Source: Rhodocyclaceae bacterium (GTDB taxonomy: Bacteria > Pseudomonadota > Gammaproteobacteria > Burkholderiales > Rhodocyclaceae). From it: a DNA stretch of 33,534 bases. The stretch lies in assembly GCA_028687645.1 (NCBI GenBank), contig JAQTZQ010000024.1:1-33534 (forward strand), given 5' to 3'. The first letter of the stretch is position 1. Each line of letters opens with the position of its first letter. Both the position numbers and the translations under genes were made by a program. This document shows, in pieces, positions 16,743 to 25,183 of this stretch. Under the pieces are notes generated by a model. That model was not told the DNA's origin. It saw nothing but the letters and a program-made list of their open reading frames with translations, and ran no database searches.

Positions 16743-17805
16743 TGCGCGCTCCCGCATCCTGTAACTCGCGCTTGCGCTCCGGCGACGGCCACAGGCCAGC
16801 CGGCTTGAAGCGCATGACCAGTACCAGCGCGAGGCCGAAGATCAACATGCGCAAACTCTCTGGATCAACCAGCATTTTGCCAAAGATAGCCATTTGAATT
16901 GGCCCGACGCCATAGCGCAGTGCCTCGGGCAGGATGCTGAGCAACACGGCGCCGAGAATCACGCCCGGGATGTGCCCCATGCCGCCGAGCACCACCATCG
17001 CCAGAATCATGATCGATTCGATGAGCGAGAAGCTCTCGGGCGAGACAAACCCCTGCATGGCAGAAAAGACGCCGCCGGCAACGCCACCAAAGCTCGCGCC
17101 CATGGCAAAGGCCAGCAACTTGAGATTGCGTGTATCGATACCGACTGCTTTGGCAGCAATCTCGTCTTCACGAATCGCCTGCCAGGCGCGGCCAACACGG
17201 GAGTTTTGCAAGCGCAAGTTGATGATGATGACCAAAATAACCAGGGCGAGCAGCAGGTAGTAATACTTTTGCGGTCCACTCAGAGAAATGCCCAAAATTT
17301 GCGAGGTATTGGAAAATTTGAAATCGCCAATCGCCACCGGATCAATCAGCGTAATGCCCTGCGCGCCGTTGGTGATATTGATCGGCGCGTTCAGGTTGTT
17401 CATGAAAATGCGGACAATTTCACCAAAACCGAGAGTGACAATCGCCAGGTAATCCCCACGCAGCTTGAGCGTTGGCGAACCAAGAATCACGCCAAAGAAA
17501 CAGGCGACCACGGCACCAATCGGCAAAATCACCCAGAACGGCCAGTGCAACCCGAAGTGTGGACTGGCCAGCAACGCATAAGTGTAGGCACCGACGGCAT
17601 AAAAGGCGATGTAGCCGAGATCGAGCAGGCCGGCAAAGCCGACGACGATGTTCAAGCCCAACGCGAGAAACACGTAAAGGATGGCGAAATTGAGAATGCG
17701 CACCCAGGCTTGCCCACCCATCGCCGCAACAAAGGGCAGCGCCAGCAAGGCAACGGCAATGAGCGTGATACCAAAGGCAGAGCGCGGATTGAGCCACTTG
17801 TTCAT
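16735..17805 (-). CDS. livM: Branched-chain amino-acid ABC transporter permease LivM
   Basis: This 356-residue inner-membrane permease has about ten hydrophobic helices. LivM landmarks are the GFAGLLDLGYIAFYAVGAYTYAL segment near the N-terminus and the cytoplasmic coupling loop LRLQNSRVGRAWQAIREDEIAAKAVGID (EAA-like loop). AFAMGASFGGVAGGVFSAMQGFVSPESF and MVVLGGMGHIPGVILGA follow. It forms a heterodimer with LivH. The ATG at 17805 overlaps the livH stop by 4 bases (ATGA type). The last residues, rich in Arg and Lys, are cytoplasmic. Confidence 0.95.
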
Positions 17806-18725
17806 GCGCGGTCTCCCGTTTTTTCACCAAACAAGCCGGAAGGTTTGAACATCAAGACGACAATCAGGACGATAAAGGCAAAAATATCCTGGTAATGACT
17901 GCCCAGGAAGCCGCCGGTCAGATCGCCGATATAACCTGCCCCCAACGCCTCGATCAGCCCGAGCAAGACGCCGCCTAGCATCGCTCCGGCGAGATTGCCG
18001 ATGCCGCCGAGCACCGCTGCGGTAAAGGCTTTGAGGCCAAGCATGAAGCCCATCTGGTAATGGGCAATTTCGTAATAAGAACCGACCATGATGCCGGCCA
18101 GCGCCCCAAGTGCCGAACCGATAATGAATGCGGCAGCAATCACGCGATTGATATTGACGCCCATCAGGCTGGCCACTGCCGGATTTTGTGCGGTGGCGCG
18201 CATCGCCATGCCGAGTTTGGTGCGATAGACCAAAAACAGCAGCCCCCCCATGGTCAAGGCCGAAACAACGACAATAATGACCTGTACCAAGGTGAAATTT
18301 ACCCCGCCAAACTCAAACGCGACTTTGGGAAGTAGCGGTGGAAAGGTCAGATAATTGCGCCCCCAGATGATCATCGCGACGTTTTGCAAAACAATCGACA
18401 TACCAATGGCGGTAATCAGCGGCGTCAGGCGTGGGGCATTGCGCAATGGCCGATAGGCGATGCGCTCCAGGCCCCAGCCGAGCGCCATACAAACCAGCAC
18501 TGAGGCCGTCAGCCCGGCCATGCCGGCCAGGATCACCGGCATCCCGGCTTTAATCAATGAACCGGCCACCGTGATAGTGACCAAGGTGCCGATCATCACC
18601 ACCTCACCATGGGCGAAATTGATCAGCCCCATGATGCCGTACACCATCGTGTAGCCCAGCGCGACCAAGGCGTAAATACTGCCTTGCACCAGGCCATTAA
18701 TAATTTGCTGGAAAAAAATATCCAT
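17802..18725 (-). CDS. livH: Branched-chain amino-acid ABC transporter permease LivH
   Basis: The LivH-type permease has 307 residues from the ATG at 18725 (MDIFFQQIINGLVQGSIYALVALGYTMVYG, the conserved family beginning, abbreviated here). A longer open frame begins in the upstream hairpin and is not family-like. Other landmarks are GLINFAHGEVVMIG, the coupling loop TKLGMAMRATAQNPAVASLMGVN and KAFTAAVLGGIGNLAGAMLGG. No strong Shine-Dalgarno is visible. The 69-base gap from livK holds a strong hairpin, which probably lowers permease expression relative to the binding protein. Confidence 0.94.
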   Translation of the reverse strand: MDIFFQQIINGLVQGSIYALVALGYTMVYGIMGLINFAHGEVVMIGTLVTITVAGSLIKAGMPVILAGMAGLTASVLVCMALGWGLERIAYRPLRNAPRLTPLITAIGMSIVLQNVAMIIWGRNYLTFPPLLPKVAFEFGGVNFTLVQVIIVVVSALTMGGLLFLVYRTKLGMAMRATAQNPAVASLMGVNINRVIAAAFIIGSALGALAGIMVGSYYEIAHYQMGFMLGLKAFTAAVLGGIGNLAGAMLGGVLLGLIEALGAGYIGDLTGGFLGSHYQDIFAFIVLIVVLMFKPSGLFGEKTGDRA

Positions 18726-18734
18726 GTTTTGGGC

Positions 18735-18747
18735 GTTGACCGTAACA
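18735..18747 (-). repeat. Copy 3 of dispersed 13-base word, upstream of livH
   Basis: TGTTACGGTCAAC is found here on the - strand, between the livK-livH hairpin and the livH start, beginning 10 bases from the ATG. It shares 15 bases (TTGTTACGGTCAACG) with the copy near 32369. Confidence 0.6.
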
Positions 18748-18751
18748 AATG

Positions 18752-18777
18752 GCAACGGCACCTTGCGGTGCCGTTGC
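18752..18777 (-). terminator. livK-livH intercistronic hairpin (attenuator-like)
   Basis: A perfect 11-bp stem (GCAACGGCACC and its complement) with a 4-base loop lies 18 bases after the livK stop on the - strand. It is followed by only a few T residues, so it would stop transcription partially or protect the 3' end of the livK message. Such hairpins between binding-protein and permease genes are common where the binding protein is needed in excess. Confidence 0.65.
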
Positions 18778-18794
18778 GTTAGCCTTAATTGGCC

Positions 18795-20156
18795 TTATTT
18801 CTTCTCGACTGCAGCTTTGGTCGCTTCTGCGGCTTCTTTCACAGCATCCGCACCCGCCTTAATCGCATCCTTACCTGCTTCGGTCGCAGCACCGGCAACG
18901 GCTTGCGCGGCATCCTTGACTTCAGCCACGGCCTCTTTCACTTCAGCCTTGACCACGTCCATCGGCGCACCCACGGTCGTCACATACTCCAACGTGCCAG
19001 CCTTGTACTGATAGACCGAAATGGCGCCACCTTTGAGGTCACCGAATTCATCAAAGGTGACCCTGGCCGTCACGCCGTCATAGTTGGTCTTGCCGATTTC
19101 CGGCAGGAACTTGGCGGATTCAACCGAGTTGGCGCGCTTCATGGCATCAGCCATCACCATCACCGCATCGTAGACGTACGGCGAGTAAAGCTGAATATCT
19201 GCATTGAATTTCTTGACAAATTTTTCCTTGAACGCCGGACCGTTGGCCAGTTTATCCAGCGGCATGCCAGGCAAGGAGCAGAAATGACCTTCGCTGGCCG
19301 GGCCGCCCAGTTTCATGAACTCCGGCGTACAGACGCCATCACCACCGAGGAACTTGGCCTTGATACCGAGATCAGCCATCTGCTTGGCCATCGGGCCGCC
19401 TTGCGCATCCATGCCGCCGAAGAAAACGAGATCCGCCTTGGTTGATTTGATCTTGGTCAGAATGGCCTTGAAGTCAGTTGCCTTGTCGTTGGTATATTCA
19501 GTAGCAACGACGGTCAGACCATTGGCCTCGGCACCCTTTTTGAACTCGTCGGCGAGACCCTGACCGTAGGCGGTACGATCATCAATAATCGCCACTGTTT
19601 TCATCCCCTGCTTGGCAGCGAACTCGCCCAGCGCCTTGCCTTGCTGGACGTCATTGGCCATCACGCGGAACGCCGTCTTGAAGCCCTGCTGCGTGTATTT
19701 GGGGTTGGTCGCCGAGCCGGAAATCTGCGGGATGCCCGCATCAGCGTAAAGTTTGGAAGCCGGGATCGTCGTGCCCGAATTCAGGTGGCCGATAACACCA
19801 TTCACTTTGGCATCAACCAACTTCTGGGCGACGATGGTGCCCTGCTTGGGGTCGGCCTGGTCATCTTCAGCCAGCAATTCAAACTTGACCTTGGCGCCAC
19901 CAATTTCCAAACCCTGGGCGTTAAGTTCGTCGATGGCAAGCTTGGCACCGTTTTCGTTATCCTTGCCCAAGTGTGCCTGCGGGCCAGTCATCGGTGCGAC
20001 ATGGCCAAGCTTGACCAGCACTTCAGGCTGGGCTGCAGGCGCTGGCGCCGCAGCGGGAGCAGCAGCAACCGGTTTGGGTTCTTCTTTTGGACCGCAGGCA
20101 CCGAGTGCAAATACGGAGGCAACGGCGAGAGCGACGACGGAAAGCTTGGCTTGCAT
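18795..20156 (-). CDS. livK: Branched-chain amino-acid-type ABC substrate-binding lipoprotein with added C-terminal helix
   Basis: The protein has 453 residues. The signal peptide ends in LGAC with the lipidated Cys at residue 21, followed by a Pro/Ala-rich linker to about residue 43. A type I periplasmic binding fold follows: VKLGHVAPMTGPQAHLGKDNENGAKLAIDELN (abbreviated), GVIGHLNSGTTIPASKLYADAGIPQIS, VAIIDDRTAYGQGLADEF and SPYVYDAVMVMADAM. Residues 404-453 are an unusual tail of only Ala, Lys, Glu, Val, Asp, Gly, Ile, Thr and Gln in amphipathic repeats; typical LivK proteins end about 50 residues earlier. The Shine-Dalgarno AGGAG lies just before the ATG. The ligand is not certain, since this family also binds amides and aromatic acids. 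Confidence 0.93.
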   Translation of the reverse strand: MQAKLSVVALAVASVFALGACGPKEEPKPVAAAPAAAPAPAAQPEVLVKLGHVAPMTGPQAHLGKDNENGAKLAIDELNAQGLEIGGAKVKFELLAEDDQADPKQGTIVAQKLVDAKVNGVIGHLNSGTTIPASKLYADAGIPQISGSATNPKYTQQGFKTAFRVMANDVQQGKALGEFAAKQGMKTVAIIDDRTAYGQGLADEFKKGAEANGLTVVATEYTNDKATDFKAILTKIKSTKADLVFFGGMDAQGGPMAKQMADLGIKAKFLGGDGVCTPEFMKLGGPASEGHFCSLPGMPLDKLANGPAFKEKFVKKFNADIQLYSPYVYDAVMVMADAMKRANSVESAKFLPEIGKTNYDGVTARVTFDEFGDLKGGAISVYQYKAGTLEYVTTVGAPMDVVKAEVKEAVAEVKDAAQAVAGAATEAGKDAIKAGADAVKEAAEATKAAVEKK

Positions 20157-20272
20157 CTAATATTCTCCTGAAAAGTGGGGGAGGTCAGACGCCCGATTGT
20201 GCTGAGGGTGCATCAGGCTGTCAATAACAGATGATATGATGATTTTATGGGTAACCACACGAAATCCGGCCA

Positions 20273-21577
20273 ATGAAAATATTTACTGCACTGCGCAATC
20301 TGGCACACAAGGCAGCACGAAAGGCCTTGTCGATGTTGCCGCGACGCCGCCGCTTCGGGATTTACCGTTCATTTGTCGAGTGCAACCCGGCACCAAATAC
20401 AAGACTGGTTTTGAAAATTGCCGAAACTCGCGAAGAGCTGGAAGCCTGTCTTTCGCTCCTGCATGACGCCTATGTTGATAGCGGCTTCATGACACCAGAC
20501 CCATCAGGGATGCGAGTGACGATTTACCACTCGCTGCCAACCACCACGACCCTTTGCGCCAAATACGACGACAAAGTGGTGGGTACTGTGTCGTTAATCC
20601 GCGAAAGCGCGCTCGGTTTCCCGCTGCAACGTATTTTTGACCTATCCGGCATCCGCGCACGCAAGGGCAACATCGCTGAAGTTTCGGCACTTGCCGTCCA
20701 TCCACGCTTTCGGCGCACCGGCGGCAGCATTCTGTTCCCGCTGATGAAGTTCATGTACGAATATTGCACAACCTTCTTCGACACCCGCCATCTCGTGATT
20801 GCGGTCAATCCAAGGCACATCGAACTTTACGAGTCACTCCTGTTTTTCAAACGACTTTCCGGCACCGTCGTGGATAACTATGATTTCGTCAATGGCGCCC
20901 CAGCCGTCGGCGCAGCCCTTGACCTCAAGTACGCGCCAGAAATTTTTCGCCAACATTATTCTGGCAAACCAAAACACCGTGACCTGCATGATTATTTCAT
21001 CAATGTTCGCCTGCCCAATATCCAGTTGCCGAACCGGCGATTTTTTACCACCAATGATCCAGTTCTCACGCCTGAACTAATCGATTATTTTTTCAATCAG
21101 CGCACGCAAGTTTTTGCCAATCTCAGTGATCGCAAAAAGGCATTGCTTCACCTGATTTACGATTTACCCGACTACAGCAAAGTCCTGCCACCGCTTCCTG
21201 AACAACTGAAGGACCTGAAGGTGAGGCGCCATCAGCGATTTTCCGTCAAATGCCCGGCCCGCCTGCAATACCCGGAAGATAGTGCAGAAAAGGACCCCGT
21301 TGCAGTCGAGGTGAGAGAGGTTTCCCGCTACGGTTTTCAGGCTCGCTCGAACGTTGCCATCCAGTCCGGAATCTGGTTTTCGGCCATCATTCGCCTGGGC
21401 AAGGAAGAAGTATCCCGCATTCAGGTTCAAGCCGTACCCGATTCGGAGCGCAAGGGCGAAGGGCTATTTGGCTTCCGCATTGGCGAGCCCGATTTAATCT
21501 GGCGAAAATTTGTAACCGCACTTTATCGCGGCCAAACCCATTCAGATCTGGATCAGGCAACCCGCTTCCTGACCTAA
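20273..21577 (+). CDS. FeeM-like N-acyl amino-acid synthase (GNAT) fused to PilZ domain
   Basis: This 434-residue soluble protein has two parts. Residues about 45-200 look like a GNAT fold of the FeeM/autoinducer-synthase type: KIAETREELEACLSLLHDAYVDSGF, LCAKYDDKVVGTVSLI, FDLSGIRARKGNIAEVSALAVHPRFRRTGGSILFPL (abbreviated) and FDTRHLVIAVNPRHIELYESLLFF. FeeM enzymes join long acyl chains to amino acids. Residues 313-425 form a PilZ domain with RRHQR at 318-322 and EVSRYG at 349-354; the usual Asp/Asn of the second motif is Glu, so cyclic-di-GMP binding may be weak. The gene starts divergently from livK and is followed after 32 bases by the methyltransferase gene. Substrate and product are inferred only from the fold. 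Confidence 0.75.
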   Translation: MKIFTALRNLAHKAARKALSMLPRRRRFGIYRSFVECNPAPNTRLVLKIAETREELEACLSLLHDAYVDSGFMTPDPSGMRVTIYHSLPTTTTLCAKYDDKVVGTVSLIRESALGFPLQRIFDLSGIRARKGNIAEVSALAVHPRFRRTGGSILFPLMKFMYEYCTTFFDTRHLVIAVNPRHIELYESLLFFKRLSGTVVDNYDFVNGAPAVGAALDLKYAPEIFRQHYSGKPKHRDLHDYFINVRLPNIQLPNRRFFTTNDPVLTPELIDYFFNQRTQVFANLSDRKKALLHLIYDLPDYSKVLPPLPEQLKDLKVRRHQRFSVKCPARLQYPEDSAEKDPVAVEVREVSRYGFQARSNVAIQSGIWFSAIIRLGKEEVSRIQVQAVPDSERKGEGLFGFRIGEPDLIWRKFVTALYRGQTHSDLDQATRFLT

Positions 21578-21609
21578 ATTTTCGCCCCCAAAACACTGTC
21601 GACCGTCGC

Positions 21610-22359
21610 ATGACTTCCACTCCAGCCCGCCAGTTTGCCCTGCAAGGCGCTGCCGTCATTCTTGTTCTGTCGATTGCCTGGCCTTATTTCGGCTGGACAG
21701 CAGAGACGATGCCGTGGCTTGAAACCAGCCTGGCTATTGGCGGCGTAGCGCTGACATTTGCAACGATCTCACGCCAACCGTGGTGGTGGCGCGTCATCCA
21801 TAGCGCATTCATGCCTCTGGTTTGGCTAACCCAAAGTCTGAATATTGAACCAGCCTGGTTCCTGGCAGCTTTTGTCTTTCTATTACTGATCTATCGCGGC
21901 GCATTAAGCGGACAGGTACCGTTGTATTTATCGAACAAGGAAACCGTTGCCGCACTGGCTGACTTGCTCGCCGAGCGCGGCGACAGCCGGGTTCTTGATT
22001 TGGGTGCTGGTCTTGGCAGCACCACGGTACCGCTCGCCGACGCACTTCCCGACAGCCACTTCACCGGCTACGAAAACGCCCCGCTGACTTGGCTGGTCGG
22101 ACGTTTTTTTTCACTTGGACGGGCCAATATCCGCTGGTGCTGGGACGATCTCTGGCAGGCGGAACTGGGCGATTACGACGTTGTTTACGCCTTTCTATCC
22201 CCAGTCCCGATGGCGCGCCTATGGGCCAAAGTTGAGGCCGAGATGGCGCCAGGCAGCCTGTTTATCAGCAATAGCTTTCCGGTCCCTGGCGTTGTCCCCA
22301 GTCGCATTATTGAGGTTGATTGCACGCCAGCGCGGCCACTTTACTGCTATCAGCGATGA
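21610..22359 (+). CDS. Membrane-anchored class I SAM-dependent methyltransferase
   Basis: The 249-residue protein has two or three hydrophobic helices in the first 100 residues (GAAVILVLSIAWPYFGW, SLAIGGVALTFATI, AWFLAAFVFLLLIY). A Rossmann methyltransferase domain follows. SAM-binding motif I is VLDLGAGLGS at 128-137, the ribose-binding acidic residue is in FTGYENAP, and a post-motif region reads DYDVVYAFLSPVPMARLW. The last strand (GSLFISNSFPVPG) resembles the lipid/amine N-methyltransferase type. The substrate is unknown; the membrane anchor favours a lipid or membrane-bound acyl product. It lies between the acyltransferase and kinase genes, overlapping the kinase start by 4 bases. Confidence 0.85.
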   Translation: MTSTPARQFALQGAAVILVLSIAWPYFGWTAETMPWLETSLAIGGVALTFATISRQPWWWRVIHSAFMPLVWLTQSLNIEPAWFLAAFVFLLLIYRGALSGQVPLYLSNKETVAALADLLAERGDSRVLDLGAGLGSTTVPLADALPDSHFTGYENAPLTWLVGRFFSLGRANIRWCWDDLWQAELGDYDVVYAFLSPVPMARLWAKVEAEMAPGSLFISNSFPVPGVVPSRIIEVDCTPARPLYCYQR

Positions 22360-24458
22360 AAACCCCCTTCCGGCGCCGGCCAGAAGGGGTGGCCCTGATT
22401 GTTGCGCTGACCAGCACGGTCGTGGTGCTGATTTTTTTCCTGAGTGACGCCTACCAATCGCGTGTCCGTGAGTTGGAAACAGGCCAGCGTCGCACCGAAT
22501 TGTTCAGCGTTATGCTGGCCGAGCATACCGCCAGAACACTTGAGGCCGTCGACATTCTGCTCCGCGAAATGGCGAGCGACCTCACCAACAATCATGACTG
22601 GCGCCAGTGGGAACCCAATCGTGGCTGGGAATATGTCACCCGCCATCACTCCCGCGCCTTGCCACAATTGCGCGATCTCGCTATTTTTGACGATGCCGGT
22701 GAACAACGCTTTATCTCGACCTATTTCCCGACGCCACGCCTCAATGTCAGCGACCGTCCTTATTTTCTGGCCCTGAAATCAGGCCAAACCAATATCGGTT
22801 TTGGCCCTTTCGCCGGGCGCATCTCGGGCCGCTACTCTTACGCCCTGGCACGGCGCATTGATGACGCCACCGGGCAATTTTCAGGCTTTACCTATGCCAC
22901 CATCGAGCCTAGCTATCTTCAGGAGTTTTGCTGGCCGAACCGGCTTTCTGACGATTTTGAAACGGTAGTCATCAATGACAACGGCGAAATCGTTGCCTCT
23001 TGCCGCCCGGCGGACCTCAGCGCCAAATCTGCCGTCATTGGCAAGCCAGCCACCGAAGCTCTGTATGAAGGCCAACTCAAAGACAATTTACCGCTCACCG
23101 GCTTTGTGCGCGCCAACGGCTTACTCGCCGCACTGGCGCCGATCCCCGGCTTTTCCAATCTGCGGGTACTGACGGTATTACCCGAAAATAGCCTGCTGAT
23201 CAAATGGCGCGAGCATTTAATCCAACTCGGCATCCTGGCCACGTTGGTCTCGGGGATGCTGGTTTTTGGTAGCCTGGTGGTACGCCGACAAATAAGGGAA
23301 ATGGGCGCCATTACGGAGGAGCTTGCCAGCAGCCATGAAAATCTCGAGTTGCGCGTAGAAAGGGCTACCACCGTAATTTCAGCCCAAAAGGAAGCCGCTG
23401 AACAGTCCAGCAAAGCCAAAAGCCGCTTTCTCGCAGCCGCCAGCCACGACTTGCGCCAGCCGCTGCACGCCTTGTCGCTTTTCGCCGCTGACCTTCAGCG
23501 CAAGGCCCGAGCCAATCACACGCAGGACTTGCCCATCCTCGCCGAGCAAATAGCGACCTCTACCAGCACCCTGGGTGAACTACTTAACTCATTGCTCGAT
23601 ATTTCACGTCTTGACGTGGAAGGCATCAAACCGGAAATCCGGCGCGTCCCGCTCAATCCCATATTCGAGCACCTGAGCCACTCCTTCCATCGTGCTGCGG
23701 TCGACCGCAATATTTCACTCAATTTTCGTCCCACCACGCGCTGGACCGAGTCGGATCCTGGGCTACTTGAGCGCATGTTGAGCAATCTCATTGCCAACGC
23801 CATTCGTTATACCCAACCCGGAGGCCGCATCCTGGTCGCAGCCCGCCAACGTGGCTCCAAATTACGGCTTGAAGTCCGCGACAATGGGCCAGGCATTGCA
23901 GCGGAGCACCAATCGTCCATCTTTGCCGAGTTTTACCAAGTCGGCAATCAGGCACGCGAGCAGGATAAAGGGCTGGGCTTAGGGCTATCCATCGTCGACC
24001 GCCTGGCTCGCTCACTCAAGATCGACGTCAACCTATACTCAGTACCTAACAAAGGCACCTGCTTTTATCTCACCATCCCCAATATTTCGCCGGTAAATCT
24101 GCCGCGTCGCCAATCATCAACAGACAATTCCTTGCGCATACACTTCATCGGCAACTCCAGCGATTTGCGCACCGCGAAGGATCTAGCCTTCAACTGGGCA
24201 TTTTTGTGCAGCCACGAAAGCCCCTTGAAAGGCAACGCAGTCACGCTCCCAAGCAGCACCCTGATCATCACCGAGGCCCCCCTGGTTGCGATGGTGCAAC
24301 AGCGGCACCCAAAAAATACACAGATCATTGCCTTGACCCATAGCCCAAATGAGAAATTGCCTGATGGCATTCAGCCACTGTTGCTGCCACTGCGCCCAGC
24401 CAAATTACGCGCCTTGATCAGCCAGCTTCAAAAAACGTCGGCGAAATCAATTCCGTAA
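22356..24458 (+). CDS. Sensor histidine kinase with Cache-like sensor and degenerate C-terminal receiver
   Basis: The protein has 700 residues from the ATG at 22356, which overlaps the previous stop. Membrane helix 1 (about 12-30) and helix 2 (about 285-305) enclose a periplasmic domain with the double-Cache wording LAIFDDAGEQRF, VSDRPYFLALKSG and FTYATIEPSYLQEF. A coiled coil leads to the phospho-acceptor His364 in ASHDLRQPLHAL. The ATPase has the N box with Asn481, DNGPGI and GLGLGLSIV. From about residue 593 to the end is a 108-residue region with the layout of a receiver domain, ending PLLLPLRPAKLRALISQL, but lacking the acidic pocket and phospho-accepting Asp. Similar kinases carry an intact receiver there. 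The likely partner is the LuxR-type regulator encoded tail to tail. Confidence 0.92.
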   Translation: MKTPFRRRPEGVALIVALTSTVVVLIFFLSDAYQSRVRELETGQRRTELFSVMLAEHTARTLEAVDILLREMASDLTNNHDWRQWEPNRGWEYVTRHHSRALPQLRDLAIFDDAGEQRFISTYFPTPRLNVSDRPYFLALKSGQTNIGFGPFAGRISGRYSYALARRIDDATGQFSGFTYATIEPSYLQEFCWPNRLSDDFETVVINDNGEIVASCRPADLSAKSAVIGKPATEALYEGQLKDNLPLTGFVRANGLLAALAPIPGFSNLRVLTVLPENSLLIKWREHLIQLGILATLVSGMLVFGSLVVRRQIREMGAITEELASSHENLELRVERATTVISAQKEAAEQSSKAKSRFLAAASHDLRQPLHALSLFAADLQRKARANHTQDLPILAEQIATSTSTLGELLNSLLDISRLDVEGIKPEIRRVPLNPIFEHLSHSFHRAAVDRNISLNFRPTTRWTESDPGLLERMLSNLIANAIRYTQPGGRILVAARQRGSKLRLEVRDNGPGIAAEHQSSIFAEFYQVGNQAREQDKGLGLGLSIVDRLARSLKIDVNLYSVPNKGTCFYLTIPNISPVNLPRRQSSTDNSLRIHFIGNSSDLRTAKDLAFNWAFLCSHESPLKGNAVTLPSSTLIITEAPLVAMVQQRHPKNTQIIALTHSPNEKLPDGIQPLLLPLRPAKLRALISQLQKTSAKSIP

Positions 24459-25090
24459 CGCGCCACGGTCACCAAGGCCTGGGTACGGCTGGAGACCCCC
24501 AAGGTTTTAAAAATAGCCGTCGCATGAATCTTGACCGTACCTTCCGACAACTCAAGTTGTTCGGCAATATCGCGGTTGGACAAGCCGCGCACCATCAAGG
24601 CCAAAACCTGCGATTGGCGATCGGTCAAGCCAATCTCGGCGGGCTGCACCGAGAACTGAGAGGGTGGCGTAGGCGGCACGGAATCCAGACGCGCGCCAGC
24701 CGATTGACCGGGCTGAAAGATATTGCCATCCAGGACCTCACACACCGCAGCGAGCAGTTCCTCGCCAGAAAAGGCCTTGGGAATAAAGCCGGAAGCGCCA
24801 AGGTTAAGGACACGGGCGACCGTTGGCACATCATCAAAGGCGGAAACAACCACTACCGGAATTGCCGGGAAACTCCGACGCAGAATATCGAGGCCGGCAA
24901 ATCCATCGGTGCCGGGCAACGCCAGATCAAGCAGAATCAGGTCAAAATCCTCCCCGGTTTCAAGCAGCACCAGCGCCGATTCAAAATCCGCCATGCCGGT
25001 GACGACCACATCATCCTCAAGCTGCACCAGCAACCCTACCAGACCTTCACGAACCAAGGCATGATCTTCAACCACCAAGAGTTTTAACAT
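24428..25090 (-). CDS. LuxR/FixJ-type two-component response regulator
   Basis: The 220-residue regulator has an N-terminal receiver domain with acidic pocket Glu8-Asp9, phospho-acceptor Asp55 (LILLDLALPGTDG) and the conserved Ser and Lys in VVVSAFDD and GFIPKAFSG. The C-terminal domain is a GerE helix-turn-helix (LTDRQSQVLALMVRGLSNRDIAEQLELSEGTVKIH, abbreviated; end of recognition helix near residue 195). It is transcribed against the histidine kinase and overlaps its last 31 bases, so the two are convergent rather than in one operon. It probably receives phosphate from that kinase and controls genes not identifiable here. Confidence 0.94.
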   Translation of the reverse strand: MLKLLVVEDHALVREGLVGLLVQLEDDVVVTGMADFESALVLLETGEDFDLILLDLALPGTDGFAGLDILRRSFPAIPVVVVSAFDDVPTVARVLNLGASGFIPKAFSGEELLAAVCEVLDGNIFQPGQSAGARLDSVPPTPPSQFSVQPAEIGLTDRQSQVLALMVRGLSNRDIAEQLELSEGTVKIHATAIFKTLGVSSRTQALVTVARYGIDFADVF

Positions 25091-25183
25091 GAGCGCACCC
25101 GTGCTTGTTTTTGCTTTTAATCAGGACATTTTAAGCGGGCTAGTGGTTTAAGATACAAGAACGATCAAATGCGGGGAAGAAAT

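Noticed and set aside
16894-17895. 333-residue open frame on the + strand
   Set aside because: It is antisense to livM, which has clear family motifs. The translation is rich in Gln, His and Arg without any recognisable domain, and no ribosome site precedes it.
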